From assembly GCF_002585305.1 (NCBI RefSeq), contig NZ_NUNF01000091.1:1-22021 (forward strand): a stretch of 22,021 nucleotides of DNA, given 5' to 3'. The notes below the pieces were generated by a model. That model searched no databases. It saw nothing but the letters and a program-made list of their open reading frames with translations, and was not told where the DNA came from. A program made the translations under genes and the position numbers. Positions 14,649 through 22,021 of the stretch are shown piece after piece. The first letter of the stretch is position 1. Each line of letters opens with the position of its first letter. This DNA is from Bacillus sp. AFS037270 (lineage in GTDB: Bacteria > Bacillota > Bacilli > Bacillales_B > DSM-18226).

Positions 14649-15476
14649 TTGACAACAGAACAAATCGAAATTCGTTCCCTGTATACAAATAAAGAGCTAG
14701 AAGAAGTACGCAGACTTGAAAGTAAAATATGGGGGGAGTCTGACTCCATTCCCACACACCAAACCATTACCGCCGTCAAAAACGGCGGTTTAGTGCTTGG
14801 TGCCTATTGTGGCGATCAGCTTATTGCGTTTCAATACAGCTTCCCAGGCTTTAACGGCCAGTCTGTCTACCTTTGCTCTCATATATTAGGGACCGATAAA
14901 CACTTTCGTAATAATGGGATAGGTGAAAAATTAAAACTAGCCCAACGCAATGAAGCATTAAAACTTGGCTACTCCCTTATCACTTGGACGTATGATCCAC
15001 TTGAAAGCATTAATGGATATTTGAACATTGGCAAGCTTGGCGGTGTAGTCTCTACTTATCTTCCAAACTGCTACGGCGAGATGGAAGATTTGTTAAACAG
15101 TGGACTCCCCTCTGACCGCTTCCTTGTGGAGTGGCATATCCGTGACGAAAAATCTGCTGATACTATCGGGAACGCATTCGAACAAGACTTTGTTTTGAAG
15201 AACTCGCTTCTGCAGTGGGATGTAAATGATAGAGGGCAGCCCGTTGTATTGCCTTGTACACTTAAAGACTTACATAATGATGCAGTTCAGTTTGTGCCTT
15301 TCCCCAAAAACTATCGGTCGATTCGCGAAACAGACATCGAGCTTGCTGGTGACTGGCGGATGCGAACAAGGGATGCTTTTTCTGAGCTGTTTGACCATGG
15401 CTGGCAGGTCAGCGGTTTTAAAAAAATCAGCAATCCGGAGATTCCGGTAAATTTCTATATTCTCACTAAGAACTAA
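14649..15476 (+). CDS. GNAT-family N-acyltransferase, probable D-amino acid N-succinyltransferase
   Basis: The about 275-residue protein has an N-terminal GNAT fold: LVLGAYCGDQLIAFQYSFPG, then LCSHILGTDKHFRNNGIGEK as the acyl-CoA-binding region (variant of the Q/RxxGxG/A loop), then GYSLITWTYDPLESINGYLN. A further C-terminal domain makes it longer than a simple GNAT protein. The type with ESKIWGE and PTHQTITAVKNGG near the start is the one found beside NSAR/OSBS racemase genes; in Geobacillus kaustophilus such a protein transfers succinyl from succinyl-CoA to D-amino acids. ATG at 14634 overlaps its own GGGGG. TTG at 14649, eight bases after GGGGG, is the likelier start, giving a 21-base gap to the permease. 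Confidence 0.85.
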   Translation: MTTEQIEIRSLYTNKELEEVRRLESKIWGESDSIPTHQTITAVKNGGLVLGAYCGDQLIAFQYSFPGFNGQSVYLCSHILGTDKHFRNNGIGEKLKLAQRNEALKLGYSLITWTYDPLESINGYLNIGKLGGVVSTYLPNCYGEMEDLLNSGLPSDRFLVEWHIRDEKSADTIGNAFEQDFVLKNSLLQWDVNDRGQPVVLPCTLKDLHNDAVQFVPFPKNYRSIRETDIELAGDWRMRTRDAFSELFDHGWQVSGFKKISNPEIPVNFYILTKN

Positions 15477-15503
15477 CCCGAAGAGTTAAAGGAGACTTTT
15501 GGT

Positions 15504-16616
15504 ATGAAGATTAAGCAAGTCATTTTAAGACACTTAAAACTTGATTTACTCTACCCTTTTACAACTAGTTTTGGAACCGAATACGATAAAGATTTTATTT
15601 TGGTGGAAGTCAAAAACGAGGACGGTCTCTCAGGCTGGGCCGAATCTGTAGCGATGCTCGATCCGCTTTATAATGAAGAAACGGTCAAAACTAATTGGCA
15701 TATCCTAGAGGATTATTTGATCCCTATCGTTTTAAAAAATGACATCCAACATCCCGATGAACTGTTTGAGAAGTGGTTTGCTCACTTGCGCGGCAATTAT
15801 ATGGCTAAGGCAGCAATTGAGGGGGCTGTTTGGGATTTGTATGCAAAAGAACAGAACTTGTCCCTTGCCCGTGCTCTTGGTGGTGAAAGATCCAAAATTG
15901 ATGTTGGTGTCAGCATTGGAATTAAAGACTCTATTGAAGAAACGATAGAAACGATTGGTGAACGCCTTGAGGAAGGTTATAAGCGGGTAAAATTGAAAAT
16001 TAGGCCAGGCTGGGATGTTGCTTTAATTGATCGGGTTCGCCAGGAATACCCTGATATTCCGTTAATGGCGGATGCCAATTCTGCCTATACGCTCGATGAT
16101 ATGGACCGTTTGGTTGCATTAGATGATTATCAGTTAATGATGATTGAGCAGCCTTTGGCCCATAATGATATTATTGATCACGCTGACTTGCAGGCTAGAA
16201 TGAAAACGCCGATTTGTTTAGATGAGAGTATCCATTCTGTCGAGGATGCACGAAAGGCCTTGAAGCTTGGCAGCTGTAAAATTATTAATATTAAGGTTGG
16301 GCGTGTTGGCGGTTTAACGGAATCACGTAAGCTCCATGATTTTTGCCAAGCTAATGATATCCCGGTATGGTGCGGCGGGATGCTTGAGTCCGGGGTCGGC
16401 CGTGCCCATAATATTGCAATTACCTCTCTGCCGAATTTTACTCTGCCTGGTGATACAGCGGCTTCTTCACTTTATTGGGCTGAGGATATTATAGAGCCTG
16501 AGGTAACGGTTCAAAACGGTGAGATTACGGTTCCAACTTCTCCAGGGATTGGGTATGAGACTAGTTTGGAAAAGGTTAATAAGTATACAGTTTACAGCCG
16601 AACCTATCGTGCTTAA
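15504..16616 (+). CDS. enolase-superfamily N-succinylamino acid racemase / o-succinylbenzoate synthase
   Basis: The 370-residue protein is of the NSAR/OSBS group of the muconate-lactonising subgroup. The barrel residues are complete: catalytic Lys163 and Lys165 in VKLKIRPGWD, metal ligands Asp190 (MADANSAYT), Glu215 (MIEQPL) and Asp240 (CLDESI), and the second acid/base Lys264 in INIKVGRVGG. Members of this group often catalyse both the menaquinone-pathway dehydration (MenC) and racemisation of N-succinyl amino acids. The sequence alone cannot tell them apart. The neighbours are an acyltransferase, a deacylase and a permease, with no men genes in the window, so racemisation is the likely task. 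The ATG follows AAAGGAGA. It is the last gene before a terminator. Confidence 0.92.
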   Translation: MKIKQVILRHLKLDLLYPFTTSFGTEYDKDFILVEVKNEDGLSGWAESVAMLDPLYNEETVKTNWHILEDYLIPIVLKNDIQHPDELFEKWFAHLRGNYMAKAAIEGAVWDLYAKEQNLSLARALGGERSKIDVGVSIGIKDSIEETIETIGERLEEGYKRVKLKIRPGWDVALIDRVRQEYPDIPLMADANSAYTLDDMDRLVALDDYQLMMIEQPLAHNDIIDHADLQARMKTPICLDESIHSVEDARKALKLGSCKIINIKVGRVGGLTESRKLHDFCQANDIPVWCGGMLESGVGRAHNIAITSLPNFTLPGDTAASSLYWAEDIIEPEVTVQNGEITVPTSPGIGYETSLEKVNKYTVYSRTYRA

Positions 16617-16633
16617 GTTTTGTTGATTGAGAG

Positions 16634-16656
16634 TGGTCCTTCGTTGAGAAGGGCCA
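16634..16656 (+). terminator. terminator of the D-amino acid operon
   Basis: TGGTCCTTC and GAAGGGCCA form a 9-bp stem with one G-U pair and a 5-base loop, followed by TTTTGTTTTGT. It lies 18 bases after the racemase stop codon and closes the five-gene operon. Confidence 0.8.
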
Positions 16657-16689
16657 TTTTGTTTTGTCTTAGAGAAATCTGTAATCTTC

Positions 16690-16794
16690 GGGGATAAAGG
16701 ACAGTAACCAGCTTGGTACTTCACAAATTGACCTTCATTCCCCTGATCAAAGACAAAACCAATCTCGGTTCTCCACATTTCGTCCTTCATCCCC
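16690..16794. repeat. 105-bp imperfect inverted-repeat element abutting uvsE
   Basis: GGGGATAAAGGAC (16690-16702) is the inverted match, with one mismatch, of GTCCTTCATCCCC (16782-16794). Inside the arms a second, looser match pairs AACCAG-TTGGT with the complement of AACCGAGATTGGT. The right end reaches into the uvsE stop codon. A minus-strand frame runs through it (from 16790) but has no binding site of its own. It could be a small non-coding mobile repeat or the uvsE 3' end structure. Confidence 0.5.
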
Positions 16795-17756
16795 TACTCT
16801 ACCACAAAATTAGTCTGATCCAGCCACTTAAATCCCCCACGCTCCTTCAAATCCCGAACCAATTGAAACAGTGCCGCATCCTTTTGCTTCGCTTCAATCA
16901 TACAATGAATCTCCGGCACACTCCCCTTTATTTCATTTAAAAACGTCATAAACATTTCCGGATCAACGTTATCAGCATGCGCTCGAAACTCCTTCTCCGA
17001 TCGCGGGCTTGAAATATGCATCTTAATCGGCAGGGCGGAATGTTTCCAAGTGGTAACAATCCGTTCCCAATCGGACACCCAATCCTCCTCTTCGTGATTT
17101 GCAAGGTGATGATGGTAATCAAACACCATCGGAATTCCTAACTTCTCGCAAAGATATAACGTGTCCTTAACTGTAAAAGTAGTATCATCATTTTCTAACA
17201 TAATCATCCTTTGAATACCGGGCTTAATATATCCCCAATTATGAATAAATTGTTCCAGCGCTTTCTCTTTATCCTCGTACCCTCCGCCAACATGCAGGAC
17301 ACAACGATGCTCGGGATTGATTGCCATTCCCTTCAAGAGAGCCTCATGCATTGATAAGGTCTTAAGTGAGTTTTTTAAAATATCCTTATCCAATGAATTC
17401 AACACAACAAAATGATCAGGATGAAAATCAACTCTCGCAGGGTGCTCCTTTAAAAAAACGGCTAATTTTTCAAGTGGTTCTTTCAGAGGCTTGATATAGT
17501 TCCAATCTAGTAAATCCTCATGATTGGCGAGTGGAATCAGCCGTGAGCTAAATCGGAAAAACTGAATATCATTTCCCACATTATGCTTAAGAAGACGCAG
17601 ACAATTCTCTAAATTAGATTCAGCAATCCTTTCTAATTTCCGAATCGCAGCTTCACGGTCCTTTATTTTGGAGAATTGGGCAAACGTCATGGTTTGAGAG
17701 GGGGATGCGTGCTGCAGTTCTACACTCATCGCTACATACCCTAGTTTCACAATCAT
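16794..17756 (-). CDS. uvsE: UV DNA damage endonuclease UvsE
   Basis: UvsE (UVDE) nicks DNA on the 5' side of UV photoproducts, starting an alternative excision repair. The 320-residue protein shows the TIM-barrel motifs in order: KLGYVAMSVELQHASPSQTM at the start, FFRFSSRLIPLANH, RVDFHPDHFVVLNS, CVLHVGGGYEDKEKALEQF, IMLENDDTTFTVKDTL with a metal-binding Glu, VFDYHHHLAN, PIKMHISSPR and MIEAKQKDAAL. These supply the His/Asp/Glu metal ligands. The frame opens at GTG 17765 inside the binding site GAGGTGG; ATG at 17756 is preferred. It is divergent from the germination operon, with about 120 bases between, and convergent with the D-amino acid operon. UvsE is useful in spore-formers, whose spores meet much UV light. 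Confidence 0.95.
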   Translation of the reverse strand: MIVKLGYVAMSVELQHASPSQTMTFAQFSKIKDREAAIRKLERIAESNLENCLRLLKHNVGNDIQFFRFSSRLIPLANHEDLLDWNYIKPLKEPLEKLAVFLKEHPARVDFHPDHFVVLNSLDKDILKNSLKTLSMHEALLKGMAINPEHRCVLHVGGGYEDKEKALEQFIHNWGYIKPGIQRMIMLENDDTTFTVKDTLYLCEKLGIPMVFDYHHHLANHEEEDWVSDWERIVTTWKHSALPIKMHISSPRSEKEFRAHADNVDPEMFMTFLNEIKGSVPEIHCMIEAKQKDAALFQLVRDLKERGGFKWLDQTNFVVE

Positions 17757-17878
17757 ATCTTCCACCTCTACTTAGTCAATATTATTATTCTCACCTATCT
17801 ATTTTTTTCAACTACAAATTATTTACTTTAAATTAGGGAAATCTAAAAAAAAGTTTTGCGGAAAGAGTGAACACCACC

Positions 17879-19423
17879 ATGCCCTTTTTTTCAAAAGTAA
17901 AAAAACAAACCCCAAACACCAATACTCCTGAACAAGTTTTTTTAGGAGAAGACTTTGATATCCGGTATAAATGGCTGAAGCAGTCATTTAATCAATGCTC
18001 TGATATCACAATCTATGAATTAACCGCTAACCATACTCGCTGCGGAATAGTTTATTTACAGGCAATGGTTGATGAAAATTTATTTGATGAGCAGGTCCTA
18101 TCCTATATCGTGAATGAGGATTATGCCTCCTCACACCAGGAATTTATTCATAAATTACTTGAATTAAAATTGATTAGCGCTATGTCAAGCAGTGTACTAA
18201 CAGATATGCAAAAGGCTGTGGAACTTGTCCTTGATGGAAATATATTAATTTTTTTCGAGGGCGACCCGCGGATGCTTGCCTTCCCATTACAAAAATTTGA
18301 GAAAAGAGCCATCAGTGAGCCGGCAAATGAAAATGTAATCAGAGGGCCTAGGGAAGCATTTGTCGAGGATATTCATACGAACATCACCTTGATTCGCAGA
18401 AAAATTAAAACTCCTGCCTTAAAAATCGAACAGCAATTGATTGGTAAATTCACAAAAACAAAAGTTGTCATTGGATATCTAGAAGGAATATGCAAGCCAG
18501 AAATCATCGAGGAAGTAAAACAGCGGATTGAACGTATTAAAATGGATGGAGTATTAGGAAGCAGTTATATAGAAGAAAATATTGATGATTTCCCATTATC
18601 CCCCTTTCCGCAGGCGCAAAAAACAGAGCGGCCGGATGTTGTTGCTGGAGCCCTGCTCGAAGGAAGAGTGGTTATTTTTGTAGATGGAACACCCATCCCT
18701 CTTATTGTACCGGTTACCCTTACTATGTTTCTTCAATCACCGGAGGATTATTATCAACGCTATATTTTCGCCAATTTCGTCCGATGGCTACGAATAGTCT
18801 TTATAGTTATATCGCTGCTGTTTCCATCCTTCTATATTGCGTTGACCACCTTTCATCCTGTGATGATTCCATCCGATTTGTTATTGAGTGTAGCAGCTGC
18901 AAGAGATTTAGTACCATTTCCTGCAATAGTGGAGGCATTTATTATGGAACTAACCTTTGAAGCATTAAGAGAAGCTGGGCTTCGGATCCCAAAAGCAATT
19001 GGCCAGGCCATTAGCATTTTGGGTGCATTAGTTATTGGGCAAGCTGCCGTTCAAGCAGGAATAGTTTCCGCGCCAATGGTCATTATTGTTTCTTTAACAG
19101 GGATTTCCTCCTTTATCGTACCTTATTTCGATTTTGGTTTTTCGATTCGTCTGCTCCGTTTTCCCATTATGATTTTATCGGGAAGTTTTGGCATTTTTGG
19201 ATTGATGATTGGCTGTCTTCTTATTTATATCCATTTGGTTCACCTTCGTTCTTTTGGAATGCCATACCTTACACCAATTGCACCAATGCGTGCCAATGAT
19301 TTAAAGGATTCCTTTTTAAGAGCCCCTTGGTGGTTAATGAAACGACGTCCTTCGTTTGTTGGCACAAAAAATCTTAAGAGATCCAATCTTCAGTATCCAT
19401 TTGCGGAGGAGGATGAGGATTGA
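17879..19423 (+). CDS. spore germinant receptor A subunit (GerA/GerKA family)
   Basis: The about 514-residue protein is the A subunit of a Ger-type nutrient receptor in the inner spore membrane. A soluble N-terminal half (about 1-290) includes REAFVEDIHTNITLIRRKIK, PALKIEQQLIGKFTKTKVVI and VVAGALLEGRVVIFVDGTPI. It is followed by about five membrane segments with FPSFYIALTTFHPVMIPSDL, AFIMELTFEALREAGLRIPK and YFDFGFSIRLLRFPIMI. These are the strongest signatures of the family. GTG at 17867 opens the frame, but ATG at 17879 lies 11 bases after GGAAAGAG and is preferred; the choice is not certain. The stop codon overlaps the start of the C subunit (TTGA). Confidence 0.95.
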   Translation: MPFFSKVKKQTPNTNTPEQVFLGEDFDIRYKWLKQSFNQCSDITIYELTANHTRCGIVYLQAMVDENLFDEQVLSYIVNEDYASSHQEFIHKLLELKLISAMSSSVLTDMQKAVELVLDGNILIFFEGDPRMLAFPLQKFEKRAISEPANENVIRGPREAFVEDIHTNITLIRRKIKTPALKIEQQLIGKFTKTKVVIGYLEGICKPEIIEEVKQRIERIKMDGVLGSSYIEENIDDFPLSPFPQAQKTERPDVVAGALLEGRVVIFVDGTPIPLIVPVTLTMFLQSPEDYYQRYIFANFVRWLRIVFIVISLLFPSFYIALTTFHPVMIPSDLLLSVAAARDLVPFPAIVEAFIMELTFEALREAGLRIPKAIGQAISILGALVIGQAAVQAGIVSAPMVIIVSLTGISSFIVPYFDFGFSIRLLRFPIMILSGSFGIFGLMIGCLLIYIHLVHLRSFGMPYLTPIAPMRANDLKDSFLRAPWWLMKRRPSFVGTKNLKRSNLQYPFAEEDED

Positions 19424-20583
19424 AGAAAGCGCTTATTTTCTCAATGGTTATTTGCATGCTTTTTTTAACAGGATGCTGGTCTCGTGTAGAAATAAACGAC
19501 CGAGCGTTTGTTTCAACCATCCTAGTGGATAAAGGAAAAAATGGCAATATTGATGTAACCTTTACCTTTCCACTCCCTAATCGACTTTCTACAGGTCAAT
19601 CAGGCGGAACGCTGTCATTAGGGAAACCTTATGCAACCATAACTTATTCAGGCGCAAATATCTCACAAGCTTTTCATAAAATGCAGGTTGATGTGCCACG
19701 GAAAATTAGTTTTGGACAAGCGAAACTTTTGATTATTGGTCAAGAAATGGCCAGGGAAGGGATAACCAAGATATTAGAATTTATTATTCGTGAACCCAGC
19801 CTTAACATCAATCTAGCTATGTTTGTAACACCTGGAAAGGCAAAGAATATTATTAACATGGTTCCAACCTTTGAGCGGTCGCAATCACGAATACTGTTAG
19901 GTTTCACTAAAAATGATATTGCCCTATTAACTACACCTAAGGACTTTCTTGAAACAGTAAATGGTGATATGGCAGTCAGTATTTTAAAAGTAGGTAAACG
20001 CAAGTTGGTTAGTGAAAATGGAAAAAAAGTTGTTTGGGTTGGTACAGATGGAGTCGCCTTATTCAAAAATTACAAAATGGTCGCTAAGCTAACATCTTAT
20101 GAAGGACGTGGGGCCTTGTGGCTCCGAAACACGATCAAGCGTGCACTGGTCACGATTCAATCACCAACGGATCACAAAGAAATTAACTTAACCGTATTGC
20201 AGGCAAAAGCAAAAATTCATCCTTCAAAAAGCGAACCATATACGTTTGATGTTCACTTCAATGTCGAAGATGACCTTTCGGAATCGGACTCAACAATCGA
20301 TTTAAGTAAGGAGACAAATATTAAAAAATTAGAATTAATTGCAGAAAAAGATATTAGAGAAAGGATTAAGGGTGCCTTTACCGCCTCTAAAAAGGCAGGT
20401 GCAGATGCCTTTCAATTTGGTGAATATTTATCTTGGTATAAACCAAAAATATGGAAAAAATCCGAAAGGAACTGGTCGTCACTTTATCAAGACAAAGTAA
20501 AGCTTAATATCTATGTCGATCTAAAGATAAAACGAAGGGGTACAGAGAATAATCCATTTTGGACAAAGGAACTAAGCCCATGA
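19420..20583 (+). CDS. spore germinant receptor C subunit, lipoprotein (GerAC/GerKC family)
   Basis: The 387-residue protein begins with a lipoprotein signal peptide with lipobox LTGC (Cys19), then CWSRVEINDRAFVSTILVDK, a start typical of GerAC proteins. The rest has the three-domain GerAC layout, with the conserved TFPLPN, VPRKISFGQAKLLIIGQEMA and FIIREPSLNINLAMFVTPGK. The C subunit sits on the outer face of the inner spore membrane and is joined to the A and B subunits. Its TTG start overlaps the A-subunit stop as TTGA, preceded by GGAGGA, so the two are translationally coupled. Confidence 0.95.
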   Translation: MKKALIFSMVICMLFLTGCWSRVEINDRAFVSTILVDKGKNGNIDVTFTFPLPNRLSTGQSGGTLSLGKPYATITYSGANISQAFHKMQVDVPRKISFGQAKLLIIGQEMAREGITKILEFIIREPSLNINLAMFVTPGKAKNIINMVPTFERSQSRILLGFTKNDIALLTTPKDFLETVNGDMAVSILKVGKRKLVSENGKKVVWVGTDGVALFKNYKMVAKLTSYEGRGALWLRNTIKRALVTIQSPTDHKEINLTVLQAKAKIHPSKSEPYTFDVHFNVEDDLSESDSTIDLSKETNIKKLELIAEKDIRERIKGAFTASKKAGADAFQFGEYLSWYKPKIWKKSERNWSSLYQDKVKLNIYVDLKIKRRGTENNPFWTKELSP

Positions 20584-20798
20584 TTATCATTATTTTATTT
20601 TTCATTATTATCTTTTTTTACGAATGGAATTACCTTAAGAATCGAAAGCGCAAAAAAAGAACATTCTTCATTGTTTTAGGTATTATGGGTGTTTCTTTCT
20701 GTTATTGTATTTCTACACATCTTTTCAAGTATAGTCTGAATCCCAATGAATTAATTGAAATCCTATTTAGACCGCTGCAAGAAAAGATTATAGGTTAG
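20580..20798 (+). CDS. small two-helix germinant receptor D-type subunit
   Basis: The 72-residue protein has two hydrophobic helices, IIIILFFIIIFFYEW (about 2-16) and TFFIVLGIMGVSFCYCIST (about 28-46). They are joined by the basic loop KNRKRKKR and followed by a short polar tail. The start ATG overlaps the C-subunit stop as ATGA, and AAGGA lies nine bases upstream; a longer frame from 20559 is less likely. Size, topology and place match the D subunits described with some Bacillus ger operons (for example beside gerK). Those modulate germination and are unrelated to the GerD lipoprotein. The identification rests on context and topology, not on a conserved motif. Confidence 0.75.
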   Translation: MIIIILFFIIIFFYEWNYLKNRKRKKRTFFIVLGIMGVSFCYCISTHLFKYSLNPNELIEILFRPLQEKIIG

Positions 20799-20809
20799 GT
20801 GGGACATAG

Positions 20810-21916
20810 TTGAAAACTGAGGGGATCTCTCAACATCAAATCATCCATTTTTTAATTCTCTTTTTTTTCTCAACATTCGTTGGGTTTTCTTCGGTCCAAA
20901 TCGTTAAAATGACACAATATGATTCCTTAATTGTCATTTGTATCGGGGGGTTAAGTGCAGTTGCTCAAGCCTTTATAGGAATAAAACTTGCCAATCGAAG
21001 ACCAGATCAATTTATTGCGACCTATGGAAAAGAAATCTTTCCTTACTGGGTCCACCTCCTTCTTATGGGGGCAATGTTCTTTTTTTGCTTTCATGGCAGT
21101 GCCTTTATGTTAAGAGAGTATGAGGACTTCATTATCCAAGTCTATCTGCCGGAAACACCAAACTGGGCCATCGGGATTCTCTTTGGCGGTACTGTTGCCA
21201 TAATGGCTCGATTAGGTATCGTCACGCTATTTCGATCAGCACAAGGTTTATTTTTTATTACCATCCTCGCCATTCTTTTAAACACTGTCTTTGTTGGAAG
21301 AGAGCTAAGATGGGAGCGTTCAATCGCTTTTATAACCAATCATGATTTCCAAGGTATTCTACAAGGAAGTTATTTTATTTCGCCCTTTTTCTGCGAGATA
21401 GTCCTATTAATTTTTATCTTTCCTTATATTATGGATAAGGAAAAAACAAGAAGATCGCTTTTCTGGGCGATATTCCTTTCGATTATTCTGATTATCATCT
21501 ATATTGGTTTTTTAATACTTCTTTTTGGCCCAAATTTAACGGCTCATTTAGCCTATCCAATACTAGAGATGGTTCGATTCATTAAAATTGCTGAATTTAT
21601 TGAGAACTTAGATCCGCTATTAATTGCCGTGTGGTCTACAATGGTTTATATCAAAATTAGTTTTTTCTTTTATCTGGCAGTTCAAATCCTTGCTCAGTTA
21701 TTAAAACTAAAAGATTACAGACCCTTAACGTTTTCATTAGCAGCAATGGTGGTTTCAATGTCGGTAACTATGGCGGAGAACTTTGCAAATCTTGTTGATG
21801 TTTATGAACACTCATGGCCTACCTTCGCCCTCTGTGTAGAGTCCATCCCATTATTATATCTTCTAATGGACACCATTAAGAAATATGTAAAGAAAAAGTC
21901 GGTTGACCCAAATTGA
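20810..21916 (+). CDS. spore germinant receptor B subunit (GerAB/GerKB family permease-like)
   Basis: The 368-residue membrane protein has about ten helices and belongs to the endospore germination permease family of the APC superfamily. Visible features are the start ISQHQIIHFLILFFFSTFVG, the stretch WAIGILFGGTVAIMARLGIV, and the C-terminal SMSVTMAENFANLVDVYEHSW. The B subunit binds the nutrient germinant in the inner spore membrane; L-amino acids are typical for this family, but the ligand here is unknown. The start is TTG after GGTGGG, 11 bases after the small D gene. It closes the A-C-D-B operon. The stop is directly followed by a repeat element. Confidence 0.95.
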   Translation: MKTEGISQHQIIHFLILFFFSTFVGFSSVQIVKMTQYDSLIVICIGGLSAVAQAFIGIKLANRRPDQFIATYGKEIFPYWVHLLLMGAMFFFCFHGSAFMLREYEDFIIQVYLPETPNWAIGILFGGTVAIMARLGIVTLFRSAQGLFFITILAILLNTVFVGRELRWERSIAFITNHDFQGILQGSYFISPFFCEIVLLIFIFPYIMDKEKTRRSLFWAIFLSIILIIIYIGFLILLFGPNLTAHLAYPILEMVRFIKIAEFIENLDPLLIAVWSTMVYIKISFFFYLAVQILAQLLKLKDYRPLTFSLAAMVVSMSVTMAENFANLVDVYEHSWPTFALCVESIPLLYLLMDTIKKYVKKKSVDPN

Positions 21917-22021
21917 GAAAAGCGGAAGCGCCATGGTCAGCCCCGATATAGGGCGACTTGTCGACGTCCGGCGAAAGCAGGGTCAAAGACTAGTCGCCTA
22001 ATGCGTACAGAAAGCGATAGC
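21915..22021 (+). repeat. interspersed repeat (AAGCGGAAGCGCC family), cut by the window end
   Basis: The GC-rich stretch beginning GAGAAAAGCGGAAGCGCCAT starts within the last base pairs of the B-subunit gene and runs off the window. It shares AAGCGGAAGCGCC and the following TGGTCAG/TGATCAG with the element at 7711. It contains the inverted repeat GGCGACT (21952-21958)/AGTCGCC (21992-21998). No coding frame or transposase is visible. Confidence 0.6.

Noticed and set aside
15504..16616. calling the racemase gene menC
   Set aside because: Enolase-superfamily motifs fit both MenC and NSAR, but no other menaquinone gene is near and the neighbours act on N-acyl amino acids, so no symbol was assigned.
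16467..16790. 107-codon minus-strand frame between uvsE and the racemase gene
   Set aside because: It runs through the inverted-repeat element, the operon terminator and the end of the racemase gene in antisense, which makes a real protein unlikely.
17757..17878. SigG promoter for the ger operon
   Set aside because: Forespore SigG control is expected, but none of the AT-rich candidates had both a fair -35 and a CATAxTA-like -10 at 17-18 bases.

Overview
This is a chromosomal window from a low-GC, endospore-forming member of the Bacillaceae. The evidence is the tRNA set, AGGAGG-type ribosome binding sites with many TTG/GTG starts, several sporulation and germination genes, and gene order that matches the Bacillus subtilis trnS to ydbS region. 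I cannot name the species; a Neobacillus/Mesobacillus-like organism would fit.

Layout. (1) 1-1080: nine tRNA genes on the minus strand, transcribed as Asn-Ser-Glu-Gln-(broken Lys copy)-Lys-Leu-Leu-Arg-Pro. There is a consensus promoter ahead of Asn and a second one ahead of Arg-Pro. (2) 1202-8161, minus strand except cmpA: ydcK (SprT-like), tex, ndoA/ndoAI (MazF/MazE), alr, ydcC and acpS. The 37-codon sporulation gene cmpA lies on the plus strand between ydcK and tex. The rsb-sigB stress operon that B. subtilis carries between ndoA and tex is absent. (3) 8253-10922: a plus-strand rhomboid protease gene that seems to start at ATA, converging on the minus-strand pair ydbS-ydbT. (4) 11115-16656: a five-gene plus-strand operon: RpiR-type regulator, M20 deacylase, amino-acid permease, GNAT acyltransferase and an enolase-superfamily racemase, closed by a terminator. 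The gene content matches the N-succinyl-amino-acid pathway described in Geobacillus, which converts D-amino acids irreversibly to L-amino acids. (5) 16794-17756: uvsE on the minus strand, with an inverted-repeat element abutting its stop codon. (6) 17879-21916: a spore germinant-receptor operon in the order A-C-D-B, including a 72-residue two-helix D-type subunit. (7) 21915 to the end: the start of an interspersed repeat whose left end also occurs near 7711.

How the parts relate. Much of the window concerns D-amino acids and the spore: Alr makes D-alanine, the operon in (4) should return D-amino acids to the L pool, and CmpA, YdcC, UvsE and the Ger proteins belong to spore assembly, spore DNA repair or germination. 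A regulatory link between these units is not shown by the sequence. The most interesting items are the D-to-L operon, the ATA start, the tRNA-Lys pseudogene interrupted by a 59-bp insert, the tex terminator lying inside cmpA, the empty ICEBs1-type attachment core, and the missing sigB operon. No gene-free stretch exceeds 300 bases; the longest is about 266 bases (4947-5212).
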